From positions 1-39,675 of the forward strand of contig CAYNAM010000009.1 of NCBI GenBank assembly GCA_964395065.1: a DNA stretch of 39,675 bases, in the 5' to 3' direction. This stretch comes from Entomomonas sp964395065 (GTDB lineage: Bacteria > Pseudomonadota > Gammaproteobacteria > Pseudomonadales > Pseudomonadaceae). Below are positions 1 to 7,214 of this stretch, in pieces. The notes beneath the pieces are model-generated. The model did not search any database. It was not told the origin of the DNA and was given only the letters and a program-made list of their open reading frames with translations. Numbering within the stretch: the stretch's first letter is position 1; every line of letters starts with the position of its first letter. The position numbers and the translations under genes were made by a program.

Positions 1-581
1 CTACAAAGTTAGAACGGGCAGCAGAATATTTATTAATGGCAGCGATGTTGGCTGAAATTAAATCGCGCATGTTATTACCGCGTCAAAATGTTGCAGACGA
101 TGAAGAGGAAGATCCACGTGCAGAGTTGATTAGACGATTACAAGAATACGAACAGATAAAAATAGCGGCAGAATCGTTAGATGAGCTTCCTCGTCTTGAT
201 CGGGACATAAAAGCTATTCACTTAGTGGCACCAGAAGCAAGAGCACGTAAATTATTACCAGAAGTCACTTTACAAGAACTGCTGCTAACCGTTTCAGAGG
301 TACTAAAAAGAGCAGAGCTCTTTGAGCAACACCAAGTATCCAGAGAGGTACTTTCTACACGTGAGAGAATGACCGCTATTCTTGAAAAAATAACGGGTAA
401 AGGTTTTGTACCCTTTATCCAGTTATTCCAAGCCGATGAGGGAAAATTGGGAATCGTTGTTACTTTTATGGCCGTTTTAGAGTTGGTTAAAGAGTCACTC
501 ATCGACCTTATTCAAAATGAACCTTTTGCCCCCATTCATGTGAAGGCAAAAGTTGAGACTGTACAGTATGAATCTGAATGA
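1..581 (+). CDS. scpA: Segregation and condensation protein A, 3' part
   Basis: The reading frame is already open at base 3, before the first ATG at 36, and reads TKLERAAEYLLMAAMLAEIK, so the gene begins left of the window and only its C-terminal part is present. ScpA is the kleisin subunit that bridges SMC heads in the SMC-ScpAB complex, which acts in chromosome condensation and segregation in the cytoplasm. What is visible is the family's conserved MAAMLAEIKSRMLLPR stretch, an acidic linker and the C-terminal winged-helix region that contacts SMC. The stop at 579-581 lies 11 bases beyond the likely scpB start at 568, so the two genes overlap and are probably translationally coupled. The identification is secure from sequence plus the scpB neighbour. 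Confidence 0.93.
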   Translation, partial: TKLERAAEYLLMAAMLAEIKSRMLLPRQNVADDEEEDPRAELIRRLQEYEQIKIAAESLDELPRLDRDIKAIHLVAPEARARKLLPEVTLQELLLTVSEVLKRAELFEQHQVSREVLSTRERMTAILEKITGKGFVPFIQLFQADEGKLGIVVTFMAVLELVKESLIDLIQNEPFAPIHVKAKVETVQYESE

Positions 582-1296
582 TCCAATAGAGTTAGCTAAG
601 CTATTAGAAGCCTTGTTACTTGCCCATAATCAGCCCTTAGCTATTGAACGGATAGTGGCTTTGTTTGAAGAAGATGAAAAACTAACGGTTAATCAAATTA
701 AAGCCGCATTGGCTGTATTGGCTGAAAGTTGCCAAGGTCGGGCTTATGAACTAAAAGAGGTGGCCTCAGGTTATCGTTTACAGGTGCGTAGTAGTTTCTC
801 TCCATGGGTTAGCCGCTTATGGGAAGAAAAACCACAACGCTACTCCAGAGCCTTGCTTGAAACATTAGCGCTCATTGCCTATCGTCAACCAGTAACGCGG
901 GGTGAAATTGAAGATATTCGTGGTGTGGCGGTTAATAGCCAAATTATTAAAACACTACAAGAGCGTGATTGGATACGTGTTGTCGGTTATAAAGATGTTC
1001 CGGGTAAGCCCGCTATGCTTGCAACAACTAAAGCATTTTTAGACTATTTCAACTTAAAAAGTTTAGAAGAGCTTCCAACGCTATCAAGCATTAAGCCTGT
1101 TCAAGAAGAATTGCCTGTGTTAGTTGATGAATTAACTATCGCATTAGACCAACAACCAACCTTAACTGAGCCAGAAACAAAACAAGAACAAGAAAAGAGC
1201 TTTAAAGAGTTATTGGATGAGTGGGACAATCTAGAGGACGGGATAAAAACGGATTTTTCAGATTTGATAGAAGTAAAGTCAGATATACCCGAATAA
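568..1296 (+). CDS. scpB: Segregation and condensation protein B
   Basis: ScpB is the dimeric winged-helix partner of ScpA in the SMC-ScpAB condensin. The protein (242 aa from 568) has the typical family core, including LLETLALIAYRQPVTRGEIE and the following RGVAVNSQIIKTL, which form the second winged helix. I prefer ATG 568 (MNLNDPIELAKLLEALL) over the in-frame ATG at 553, because pseudomonad ScpB proteins start this way; 568 still overlaps the end of scpA. The acidic, Glu/Gln-rich tail after about residue 175 is low complexity. In Pseudomonas rluB usually follows scpB; here a terminator and convergent lpp genes follow instead. Confidence 0.93.
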   Translation: MNLNDPIELAKLLEALLLAHNQPLAIERIVALFEEDEKLTVNQIKAALAVLAESCQGRAYELKEVASGYRLQVRSSFSPWVSRLWEEKPQRYSRALLETLALIAYRQPVTRGEIEDIRGVAVNSQIIKTLQERDWIRVVGYKDVPGKPAMLATTKAFLDYFNLKSLEELPTLSSIKPVQEELPVLVDELTIALDQQPTLTEPETKQEQEKSFKELLDEWDNLEDGIKTDFSDLIEVKSDIPE

Positions 1297-1300
1297 TAAA

Positions 1301-1326
1301 AAAAGCCGATTATTAAATCGGCTTTT
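1301..1326. terminator. Bidirectional terminator between scpB and lpp1
   Basis: A perfect 10-bp stem (AAAAGCCGAT at 1301-1310, ATCGGCTTTT at 1317-1326) with a 6-base loop lies 4 bases after the scpB stop. It is A-rich on the left and T-rich on the right, so it can terminate scpB (+) and the convergent lpp1 (-). Confidence 0.85.
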
Positions 1327-1340
1327 TAAGCAACAAAAGA

Positions 1341-1580
1341 TTACTTACGAGTTGCTTTAGTTAGCATACGTGCAGCACGCTCATTTGCTTCATCAGCAGT
1401 TTGTTGAGCTTGTTGAGCAGCGCTTAAAGCTTCTTGTGCAGTAGCTTGGGCTTGTTGTGCAGTAGCTTGAGCTTGTTGTGCAGTAGCTTCAACAGCGTCA
1501 ATGCGATCAGTGTTGCTTGAACAACCAACAGCTAAAGCAGCAACAAACGCTAAAGCAGATGCTTTAAGAATAGTATTCAT
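1341..1580 (-). CDS. oprI: Major outer-membrane (murein) lipoprotein, OprI/Lpp type, copy 1
   Basis: This 79-aa protein has an N-terminal lipoprotein signal ending AALAVGC with the lipidated cysteine at residue 20. An Ala/Gln-rich heptad coiled coil follows (repeated TAQQAQA units), then the C-terminus ADEANERAARMLTKATRK, which is the OprI/Lpp signature. The terminal Arg-Lys fits covalent attachment to peptidoglycan, as in E. coli Lpp. It tethers the outer membrane to the cell wall as a trimer. A good ribosome site (GGAGATAT) precedes the start at 1580. A second, very similar gene lies immediately upstream on the same strand. Confidence 0.9.
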   Translation of the reverse strand: MNTILKASALAFVAALAVGCSSNTDRIDAVEATAQQAQATAQQAQATAQEALSAAQQAQQTADEANERAARMLTKATRK

Positions 1581-1671
1581 TGTATATCTCCTAGTTTTTA
1601 TTTATACAGCATTTTTATTAATCATCTATATTCTTTTAATTAATACAAATGATGAGTTGTATTATAGCCAT

Positions 1672-1698
1672 AAAAAAAGCCAACCAAAAGGTCAGCTT
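1672..1698 (-). terminator. Terminator of lpp copy 2
   Basis: On the minus strand AGCTGACC (1697-1690) pairs with GGTTGGCT (1685-1678) across a TTTT loop, with two G-T pairs, and is followed by seven T's (1678-1672). It lies 20 bases after the stop of the upstream lpp gene, so the two lpp genes are probably separate transcripts or only partly read through. Confidence 0.8.
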
Positions 1699-1717
1699 CT
1701 CATTTTTCGCAAATAAA

Positions 1718-1960
1718 TTATTTACGAGTTGCTTTAGTTAGCATACGTGCAGCACGCTCATTTGCTTCATCAGCAGTTTGTTGAGCTTGTTGAGCAGCAC
1801 TTAAGGCTTGTTGAGCCGTTTGTTGGGCTTGTTGAGCCGTTTGTTGAGCTTGTTGGGCAGTAGCATCAACAGCGTCAAGGCGCTCTGTGGTTTTGCTTGA
1901 ACAACCAACAGCTAAAGCAGCAACAAGTGCTAATGTAGAAACTTTAAGAATATTTTTCAT
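1718..1960 (-). CDS. Major outer-membrane (murein) lipoprotein, OprI/Lpp type, copy 2
   Basis: Paralogue of the 1341-1580 gene, 80 aa from ATG 1960. That start is chosen because GGAGATTTAC sits just upstream; the longer frame from 1978 adds six residues without a ribosome site. The signal sequence ends LVAALAVGC with the lipidated Cys at residue 20, and the mature part is a heptad coiled coil (AQQAQQT units). The last 30 or so residues are identical to copy 1, and the DNA encoding this end is nearly identical between copies, while the middle heptads differ (QAQA in copy 1, QAQQ here). This indicates recent duplication or gene conversion. The role is the same: outer-membrane lipoprotein that can be anchored to peptidoglycan by its C-terminal lysine. 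Confidence 0.9.
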   Translation of the reverse strand: MKNILKVSTLALVAALAVGCSSKTTERLDAVDATAQQAQQTAQQAQQTAQQALSAAQQAQQTADEANERAARMLTKATRK

Positions 1961-2154
1961 TGTAAATCTCCTAGACAAAAATCAATTAAACCAATCACAT
2001 TATAAACAGCTTGTAGTAAAACTAAAATATATATTTATTAGCAAAAAGCCTAAATAAAAACGCTTTATTGAGACATTTTGATCTTATAGATAAAATTTTT
2101 TAAAATCTATTATCTATATCTACTAGATTAGTCTATTGCTTTTAAAAAAAGTTC

Positions 2155-2808
2155 CTAGGGTAAGATTAAATGATTTATTAGCTCATTAAACTGGTTAATA
2201 ATATGTTTAGGTGAGTAGTTTTTCAATGAGCTAACTGTTTGTGCTCCATAGCTTACGCCGATACAGTCCATGCCTGCATTATTAGCCATGTGTAAATCAA
2301 ATGAGGCATCTCCCACCATGATAGCGTCTTTAGGATGGAGATTAAATTGTGTTAATAACTCATATAACATTTTAGGGTTTGGTTTGCCCGCAGTCTCGTC
2401 AGCACAACGGGTTGCATCAAAAAAATCAGTAAGTCCTAGGGTATTCAAAATACGATCTAATCCTACACGACTTTTGCCAGTAGCTACAGCTAAAAGAATA
2501 TTAGCATCCCTTAATTGTTGCAGGGTTTCTAAAACATTTGGATACAAATTAGGTGTCGTTTTTTCTAATAAATGGAAGTGTTTTGTGTAATTTTCTAAAA
2601 AAACACGCAACTCTTCAGCGGATAAGGCTGGGTAAAGTTGACTAATCGCTGTATCTAAACGTAGTCCAATAATATTTTTAACCGTTTGATTATCTAAAAT
2701 GGAAAGGTTTAAATCGCGAGCAGCCCCATGAACACTATTAACGATTGTATCAATAGAATCCAGAATCGTACCATCCCAATCAAAAATTGCTAACTTATAG
2801 TTTGCCAT
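2155..2808 (-). CDS. HAD-superfamily phosphatase (phosphoglycolate phosphatase-like)
   Basis: 217 aa from ATG 2808, which has a strong GGAGAAG ribosome site; the upstream in-frame ATG at 2856 lies inside rluC and is unlikely. All four HAD motifs are visible: FDWDGTILDS (nucleophile D10, acid D12), the Thr of VATGKSRVG, the Lys of GKPNPKM and the acidic GDASFDL. The helical cap between motifs I and II is of the subclass IA type. The gene overlaps the 3' end of rluC by 14 bases, and this rluC-HAD pair is also found in Pseudomonas. The family hydrolyses small phosphate esters; the actual substrate cannot be told from sequence. Confidence 0.87.
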   Translation of the reverse strand: MANYKLAIFDWDGTILDSIDTIVNSVHGAARDLNLSILDNQTVKNIIGLRLDTAISQLYPALSAEELRVFLENYTKHFHLLEKTTPNLYPNVLETLQQLRDANILLAVATGKSRVGLDRILNTLGLTDFFDATRCADETAGKPNPKMLYELLTQFNLHPKDAIMVGDASFDLHMANNAGMDCIGVSYGAQTVSSLKNYSPKHIINQFNELINHLILP

Positions 2809-3763
2809 TAAGCTTCTCCACGGTGCTTTCCCACATCGGCTCAACAGGTGCTTCAAGAGAAAGCTTATTGCCGTCAGGTAGCGTAACAGCTAAAGCATAA
2901 GCATGTAAAAATAAACGTTTACCGCCTAAGTTACGAATCATCTTACTAAACTCTTCATCACCGTATTTAGGGTCGCCAGCAATCGAGTGGCCTGCGTGCT
3001 TAGCATGCACCCTGATTTGATGAGTACGTCCCGTAATAGGGCTAGCCTCAACCAAGGTGGCAACATCACCAAAACGCGTTAACACCTTAAACATTGTTAG
3101 CGCTTCTTTACCTTCAGGATTAATTTCGACCATCCGCTCACCTGAGCGCAAATTATTTTTCAATAACGGGGCCGAGACTTTTCTTTTACTCGTTGGCCAG
3201 TTACCACGAACTAACGCAAGATAACGCTTATCAACGCCATCACCTCTTAATTGCTCATGCAAATGGCGTAACATGCTGCGCTTTTTCGCAATCATCAAAA
3301 GCCCAGAGGTATCACGGTCTAAGCGATGAACTAACTCAAGCTCTTTAGCCTCAGGGCGCAGTTGGCGAAAGGCCTCAATTACCCCAGCACTCACACCGCT
3401 ACCACCATGCACCGCGATACCCGCAGGCTTATTGACCACAATTAGCCCTTTGTCCTCATACACAATGGCCGCTTCTAATCGTTCTAAAATAGGTTGGGAG
3501 AAAGGTTCTTTCTCTGATCGTTCAGCTAAGCGTAAAGGGGGGACGCGAACAATATCACCCGTTTGTAATTTATATTCAGGTTTAATACGGCCTTTATTAA
3601 CACGCACCTCTCCCTTACGCAAAATACGATAAATTAAACTTTTAGGAACACCTTTTAATTGTGTTCTTAAAAAATTATCAATACGTTGTCCTTCATAAGA
3701 AGAAGATACTTCTAACCACTGCACCGCCGTTTGATTGGGTGTAGTCGTTGAGGAGTCTGTCAT
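2795..3763 (-). CDS. rluC: 23S rRNA pseudouridine synthase C
   Basis: 322 aa. An N-terminal S4 RNA-binding domain (about residues 23-75, with QRIDNFLR and KGEVRVNKGRI) is followed by the RsuA/RluA catalytic domain with HRLDRDTSGLL around residues 146-154; D149 is the catalytic aspartate. RluC makes pseudouridines 955, 2504 and 2580 in E. coli 23S rRNA; RluC rather than RluD is inferred from the resemblance to pseudomonad RluC and the HAD gene overlapping its end. The start at 3763 is divergent from uvrD across about 87 bases. In Pseudomonas the divergent neighbour of rluC is the RNase E gene; here uvrD takes that place. Confidence 0.88.
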   Translation of the reverse strand: MTDSSTTTPNQTAVQWLEVSSSYEGQRIDNFLRTQLKGVPKSLIYRILRKGEVRVNKGRIKPEYKLQTGDIVRVPPLRLAERSEKEPFSQPILERLEAAIVYEDKGLIVVNKPAGIAVHGGSGVSAGVIEAFRQLRPEAKELELVHRLDRDTSGLLMIAKKRSMLRHLHEQLRGDGVDKRYLALVRGNWPTSKRKVSAPLLKNNLRSGERMVEINPEGKEALTMFKVLTRFGDVATLVEASPITGRTHQIRVHAKHAGHSIAGDPKYGDEEFSKMIRNLGGKRLFLHAYALAVTLPDGNKLSLEAPVEPMWESTVEKLNGKL

Positions 3764-3850
3764 AACGGTTACCTAAAAGCCAAATTAAAAAAACTATTTT
3801 AACAGTTTTTAGCCCATTAGTTTCCTATTTGAGTATGTTAAAATGAATAA

Positions 3851-6007
3851 ATGATAGACGATATTTCTTTTCTTTTAGATTCTTTAAATGATGCACAACG
3901 CGAAGTCGTTGCCGCACCCCTTGGCCAACAGCTTGTATTAGCCGGTGCTGGTTCGGGTAAAACCCGTGTGCTTGTCCACCGTATTGCATGGTTAATGTAT
4001 GTTGAGCAAGCCTCACCTTATTCTATTTTAGCGGTCACCTTTACCAACAAGGCCGCGGCTGAAATGCGAGGGCGTATTGAAGAGCTTTTAAAACAGCCTA
4101 CCCAAGGCATGTGGGTTGGCACCTTTCATGGCCTAGCTCATCGCTTGTTACGTACGCATTGGCAAGAGGCTAAACTGATTCAAAACTTCCAAGTACTGGA
4201 CAGTGATGACCAACTGCGTCTCGTTAAGCGTGTTCTAAAAGATTTAAATATAGATGACCAACGTTGGCAAGCCAGAGAAGTACAATGGTTTATCAACAAC
4301 AAAAAAGACCAAGGAATACGCCCCAATAGCATACAAGTTTTTGGGGACCTCTACATATCTACCATGGTGCAAGTTTATCAAGCCTATGAAGAAGCCTGCG
4401 CGCGTGCAGGAGTAGTCGATTTTGCAGAGCTATTACTACGCGCGCTTGATTTATGGCGTGATAATCCAGAATTGTTAGCACATTATCAACAGCGTTTTAG
4501 TCACGTATTGGTGGACGAGTTTCAAGACACCAATGCGGTACAATATGCGTGGTTAAAAATCCTTTCCCAAGGGACAAAAAGTTTAATGGTAGTCGGGGAT
4601 GACGACCAGTCTATTTACGGCTGGCGCGGTGCAAAAATTGAAAATATCCAATCCTTTACCAGTGATTTCCCACAAGCGGTGACTTACCGCTTAGAGCAAA
4701 ATTACCGCTCTACCAACACTATTTTAAAAGCAGCTAATGCACTGATAACCAATAATCAAGGTCGGTTAGGTAAAGAATTATGGACAGAGGGTAACGAGGG
4801 AAGCGCCATCACCCTTTATGCCGGTTTTAATGAACAAGATGAAGCTCGCTATATCCTCGACCGAATCCAAAGCGCTCATAAAGACGGCTTTAACTACCAA
4901 GAAGTCGCCATCTTATACCGCTCCAATGCCCAATCGCGGGTATTGGAAGAAAATCTATGGCGCGAGGGAATACCCTACCGTATCTACGGTGGTTTACGCT
5001 TCTTTGAACGGGCAGAAATTAAAAATGCACTCGCTTATTTACGATTAATTCGCTCACGACAAGACGACAGTGCGCTTGAACGTATTATCAACCTACCCAC
5101 ACGGGGCATCGGTGAAAAAACCATAGACCAAGTGAGACAACTCGCTCGAGAGCTGAATGTATCACTGTGGCAAGCACTCAAAGAAATTGTGGCCAATAAA
5201 GGTGTATCAGCAAGAGCCTGTGCAGCCCTTAATAACTTTATGCAGCTGATTAATCGTTTAAGCGATGAAACAGCACCCTTAAAACTCTCTGAACAAATTG
5301 ATGTGGTGATTAAACAATCGGGTTTATTAACTTTTCATCAAGCTGAAAAAGGCGATAAAGGCGAAGCACGCGTTGAAAACTTACAAGAGTTAGTCAGTGC
5401 GGCCAGCGCCTTTGACCATGACCAAGAAATTGATGAAAACAATACCCCCCTTGGCGCATTTTTAGACCATGCGGCGCTTGAAGCCGGTGAAAAACAAGCC
5501 GGTGATGGTGAAGACTGCGTACAACTGATGACCCTGCACAATGCCAAAGGGCTAGAGTTCCCTATTGTATTCTTAACCGGCATGGAAGAGGGGCTATTCC
5601 CCCATCAGCGTAATTTAGAAGATATTGAGCGCTTAGAAGAAGAGCGTCGCTTGGCTTATGTGGGTATTACCCGCGCCATGCAACAACTGACCTTTACCTA
5701 TGCCGAAACAAGACGCTTACACGGCAACGAGACCTATAACAAAGTCTCTCGCTTTGTCAGAGAAGTTCCTGTGGACTTAATCCAAGAGGTTAGATTATCG
5801 GGTTCTGTTAGCCACCCCATTATGCAACAAAGCCCCAGTGAAAACACTGGGTTAAGCTTGGGGCAGCGAGTGTTGCACCCCGTATTTGGTGAAGGAGTGA
5901 TTCTAAACGCCGAAGGCTCAGGCGCACATACCCGCATTCAAGTAAAATTTGACAAAGAGGGTAGCAAGTGGCTTATTTTAGCCTTTGCTAAGTTGCAAGC
6001 GATTTAA
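3851..6007 (+). CDS. uvrD: DNA helicase II (UvrD)
   Basis: 718 aa, full length for UvrD. It is a superfamily 1A 3'-5' helicase of nucleotide excision and mismatch repair. Walker A is AGAGSGKT (K37 binds ATP), Walker B and motif III are VDEFQDTN and GDDDQSIYGWRGA, motif IV gives LEQNYRS, and motifs V-VI give LMTLHNAKGLEFP and EERRLAYVGITRA. The last 50 residues (GQRVLHPVFGEGVI onward) are the Tudor-like domain that contacts RNA polymerase in UvrD. The ribosome site before ATG 3851 is poor. A GC-rich hairpin without a T tract follows the stop. Confidence 0.95.
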   Translation: MIDDISFLLDSLNDAQREVVAAPLGQQLVLAGAGSGKTRVLVHRIAWLMYVEQASPYSILAVTFTNKAAAEMRGRIEELLKQPTQGMWVGTFHGLAHRLLRTHWQEAKLIQNFQVLDSDDQLRLVKRVLKDLNIDDQRWQAREVQWFINNKKDQGIRPNSIQVFGDLYISTMVQVYQAYEEACARAGVVDFAELLLRALDLWRDNPELLAHYQQRFSHVLVDEFQDTNAVQYAWLKILSQGTKSLMVVGDDDQSIYGWRGAKIENIQSFTSDFPQAVTYRLEQNYRSTNTILKAANALITNNQGRLGKELWTEGNEGSAITLYAGFNEQDEARYILDRIQSAHKDGFNYQEVAILYRSNAQSRVLEENLWREGIPYRIYGGLRFFERAEIKNALAYLRLIRSRQDDSALERIINLPTRGIGEKTIDQVRQLARELNVSLWQALKEIVANKGVSARACAALNNFMQLINRLSDETAPLKLSEQIDVVIKQSGLLTFHQAEKGDKGEARVENLQELVSAASAFDHDQEIDENNTPLGAFLDHAALEAGEKQAGDGEDCVQLMTLHNAKGLEFPIVFLTGMEEGLFPHQRNLEDIERLEEERRLAYVGITRAMQQLTFTYAETRRLHGNETYNKVSRFVREVPVDLIQEVRLSGSVSHPIMQQSPSENTGLSLGQRVLHPVFGEGVILNAEGSGAHTRIQVKFDKEGSKWLILAFAKLQAI

Positions 6008-6015
6008 TTAAAGAT

Positions 6016-6030
6016 GGGGCTTAGAGCCCC
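6016..6030. other. GC-rich hairpin after uvrD
   Basis: GGGGCT and AGCCCC form a 6-bp stem with a TAG loop 9 bases after the uvrD stop. There is no T tract on the plus strand and only a weak one on the minus strand, so it is a weak terminator candidate between the convergent uvrD and the small membrane-protein gene. Confidence 0.4.
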
Positions 6031-6036
6031 GCTAAC

Positions 6037-6228
6037 TCAAAAACCGAAGTAAAAAGTTAAACCGACTACAAGCCAAAGTGAAAAATAAAAGAGAAGCGGT
6101 GAGAGCAGTATTAATATAATGATAATGATGATCATCGCTATTTTATTTTTCAAGCTGGAAAAAGCAATGCTGCCTATAATCACCATAATTATAAAGGCAA
6201 TAAACCCTGCTAAAAAATAATAGATCAT
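6037..6228 (-). CDS. Small two-helix membrane protein, unknown function
   Basis: 63 aa, almost entirely hydrophobic. One membrane helix covers about residues 3-25 and a second about 31-58, separated by a short basic stretch (SSLKNKIA). Upstream of ATG 6228 there is an AGGAT ribosome-site candidate. It starts 28 bases after the kptA stop on the same strand, so it may be the last gene of an rcnR-kptA transcript. No family is recognised. It could be a true small membrane protein or a fortuitous frame; the good hydrophobic pattern and context favour a gene. Confidence 0.55.
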   Translation of the reverse strand: MIYYFLAGFIAFIIMVIIGSIAFSSLKNKIAMIIIIIILILLSPLLFYFSLWLVVGLTFYFGF

Positions 6229-6255
6229 ATACTATCCTAGGCAACTCGATAAAAC

Positions 6256-6801
6256 CTACTCAAACAATAAATAATCCACGGGTACATTGTCGGTTAGCCA
6301 TACGTGATTATCGGAGAGGTAAAACTTGTAGCCAGCGTTGTGCATGGCGAGGGCTTTTACCTTTAGAATAATCAATTTACCGTGGCGCTGTCCTACGGCT
6401 GAGGCGGTTTCTTCATCAGCGGAGAGGTGGACATGGTGGCGCGAACCGGGTTTTAAGCCTGTTTCTTTGATGGAGTTGATAAAGCGTGTAGCGGTGCCAT
6501 GGTAAAGATACTCAGGGGGTGTTAGTTCTTTGTATTGAATTTCTACCATGCCGGTGGAATGGCCTTGAGCGGCTCGAATATTTAGGCCATCTTCTGAAAG
6601 GGTAAAGCGTTTTTTATCGGAGGTGGCGACCACTTGCTCAATCAGTTCTCGGTTAAGTTTCTGGCCGTGTTTGTTGGCTTGGGTAATTAATAAGTCAAGT
6701 GCAACCCATCCCTCGCTATCCAAGGTGATGCCTATATCTTCTGGCTTGTGGCGTAAAATATAGCTTAGGAATTTACTGGTTTTATCAAGCTGAGTAGACA
6801 T
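6256..6801 (-). CDS. kptA: RNA 2'-phosphotransferase (Tpt1/KptA family)
   Basis: 181 aa, full length for KptA. The N-terminal winged-helix half (LDKTSKFLSYILRHKPEDIG, then EGWVALDLLI) and the C-terminal ADP-ribosyltransferase-like half (GHSTGM, LYHGTA, HHVHLS, NHVWLTDNVPVDYL) are both present with the family's His/Arg motifs. The enzyme moves an internal 2'-phosphate from RNA to NAD, giving ADP-ribose 1'',2''-cyclic phosphate and nicotinamide. In eukaryotes it finishes tRNA splicing; in bacteria the natural substrate is not settled. AGGATC precedes ATG 6801. It begins 19 bases after rcnR, so the two are probably co-transcribed, which would place it under nickel/cobalt control (inference). Confidence 0.93.
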   Translation of the reverse strand: MSTQLDKTSKFLSYILRHKPEDIGITLDSEGWVALDLLITQANKHGQKLNRELIEQVVATSDKKRFTLSEDGLNIRAAQGHSTGMVEIQYKELTPPEYLYHGTATRFINSIKETGLKPGSRHHVHLSADEETASAVGQRHGKLIILKVKALAMHNAGYKFYLSDNHVWLTDNVPVDYLLFE

Positions 6802-6820
6802 TCTTTGATCCTTGCTTTGT

Positions 6821-7093
6821 TTATTTTATGTAGGAGTCCAAGACTTTGAGTATCACTTCAAGGTCTTTTTCACGTTGGGCTTCGTCGTTTTCATGCACAA
6901 TATGCACACTCAGATGACCTTTGATAACTTCGCGCATTAGCCCATTTACCGCGCCTTTAATCGCCGCAATTTGTTGCAGTACCGCAGTACATTCATGGGG
7001 TTCATCTAGCATTTTTGTGAGAGCGGCTACTTGGCCTTGAATTTTATTAGTTCGGGCTTTTAGTTTCTGTTTATCACGAATAGTGTGCGACAT
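6821..7093 (-). CDS. rcnR: Nickel/cobalt-responsive repressor RcnR
   Basis: 90 aa, an all-helical CsoR/RcnR-family repressor very close to E. coli RcnR over its whole length. The residues known to bind Ni/Co in RcnR are all present: H3, C35, H60 and H64. The family binds DNA as a tetramer and lets go when Ni(II) or Co(II) fills the site. The divergent rcnA gene starts 121 bases away, with two exact RcnR operators between them, so both genes are expected to be repressed until metal is in excess. kptA follows 19 bases downstream on the same strand. Confidence 0.96.
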   Translation of the reverse strand: MSHTIRDKQKLKARTNKIQGQVAALTKMLDEPHECTAVLQQIAAIKGAVNGLMREVIKGHLSVHIVHENDEAQREKDLEVILKVLDSYIK

Positions 7094-7143
7094 AGTGAAA
7101 TCTCAGATAGGGAATGACAGTATTGATTATAATCGTTTATCTA

Positions 7144-7158
7144 TACTGGGGGGTAGTA
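7144..7158. promoter_or_regulatory. RcnR operator 1
   Basis: TACTGGGGGGTAGTA matches the published RcnR recognition form TACT-G6-N-AGTA exactly. It lies between the divergent rcnR and rcnA genes. Confidence 0.92.
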
Positions 7159-7163
7159 TATTT

Positions 7164-7178
7164 TACTGGGGGGGAGTA
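7164..7178. promoter_or_regulatory. RcnR operator 2
   Basis: TACTGGGGGGGAGTA again matches TACT-G6-N-AGTA exactly. It repeats operator 1 with a 20-bp centre-to-centre distance (about two helical turns, same face), 37 bases before the rcnA start. Confidence 0.92.
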
Positions 7179-7214
7179 TAATTTTTTCATCTTTACTGAC
7201 GAAGAATAATTTTT

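Noticed and set aside
1501..1716. 71-aa plus-strand frame with a hydrophobic stretch
   Set aside because: Its start is inside the lpp copy 1 signal sequence on the other strand and its end covers the lpp copy 2 terminator; no ribosome site.
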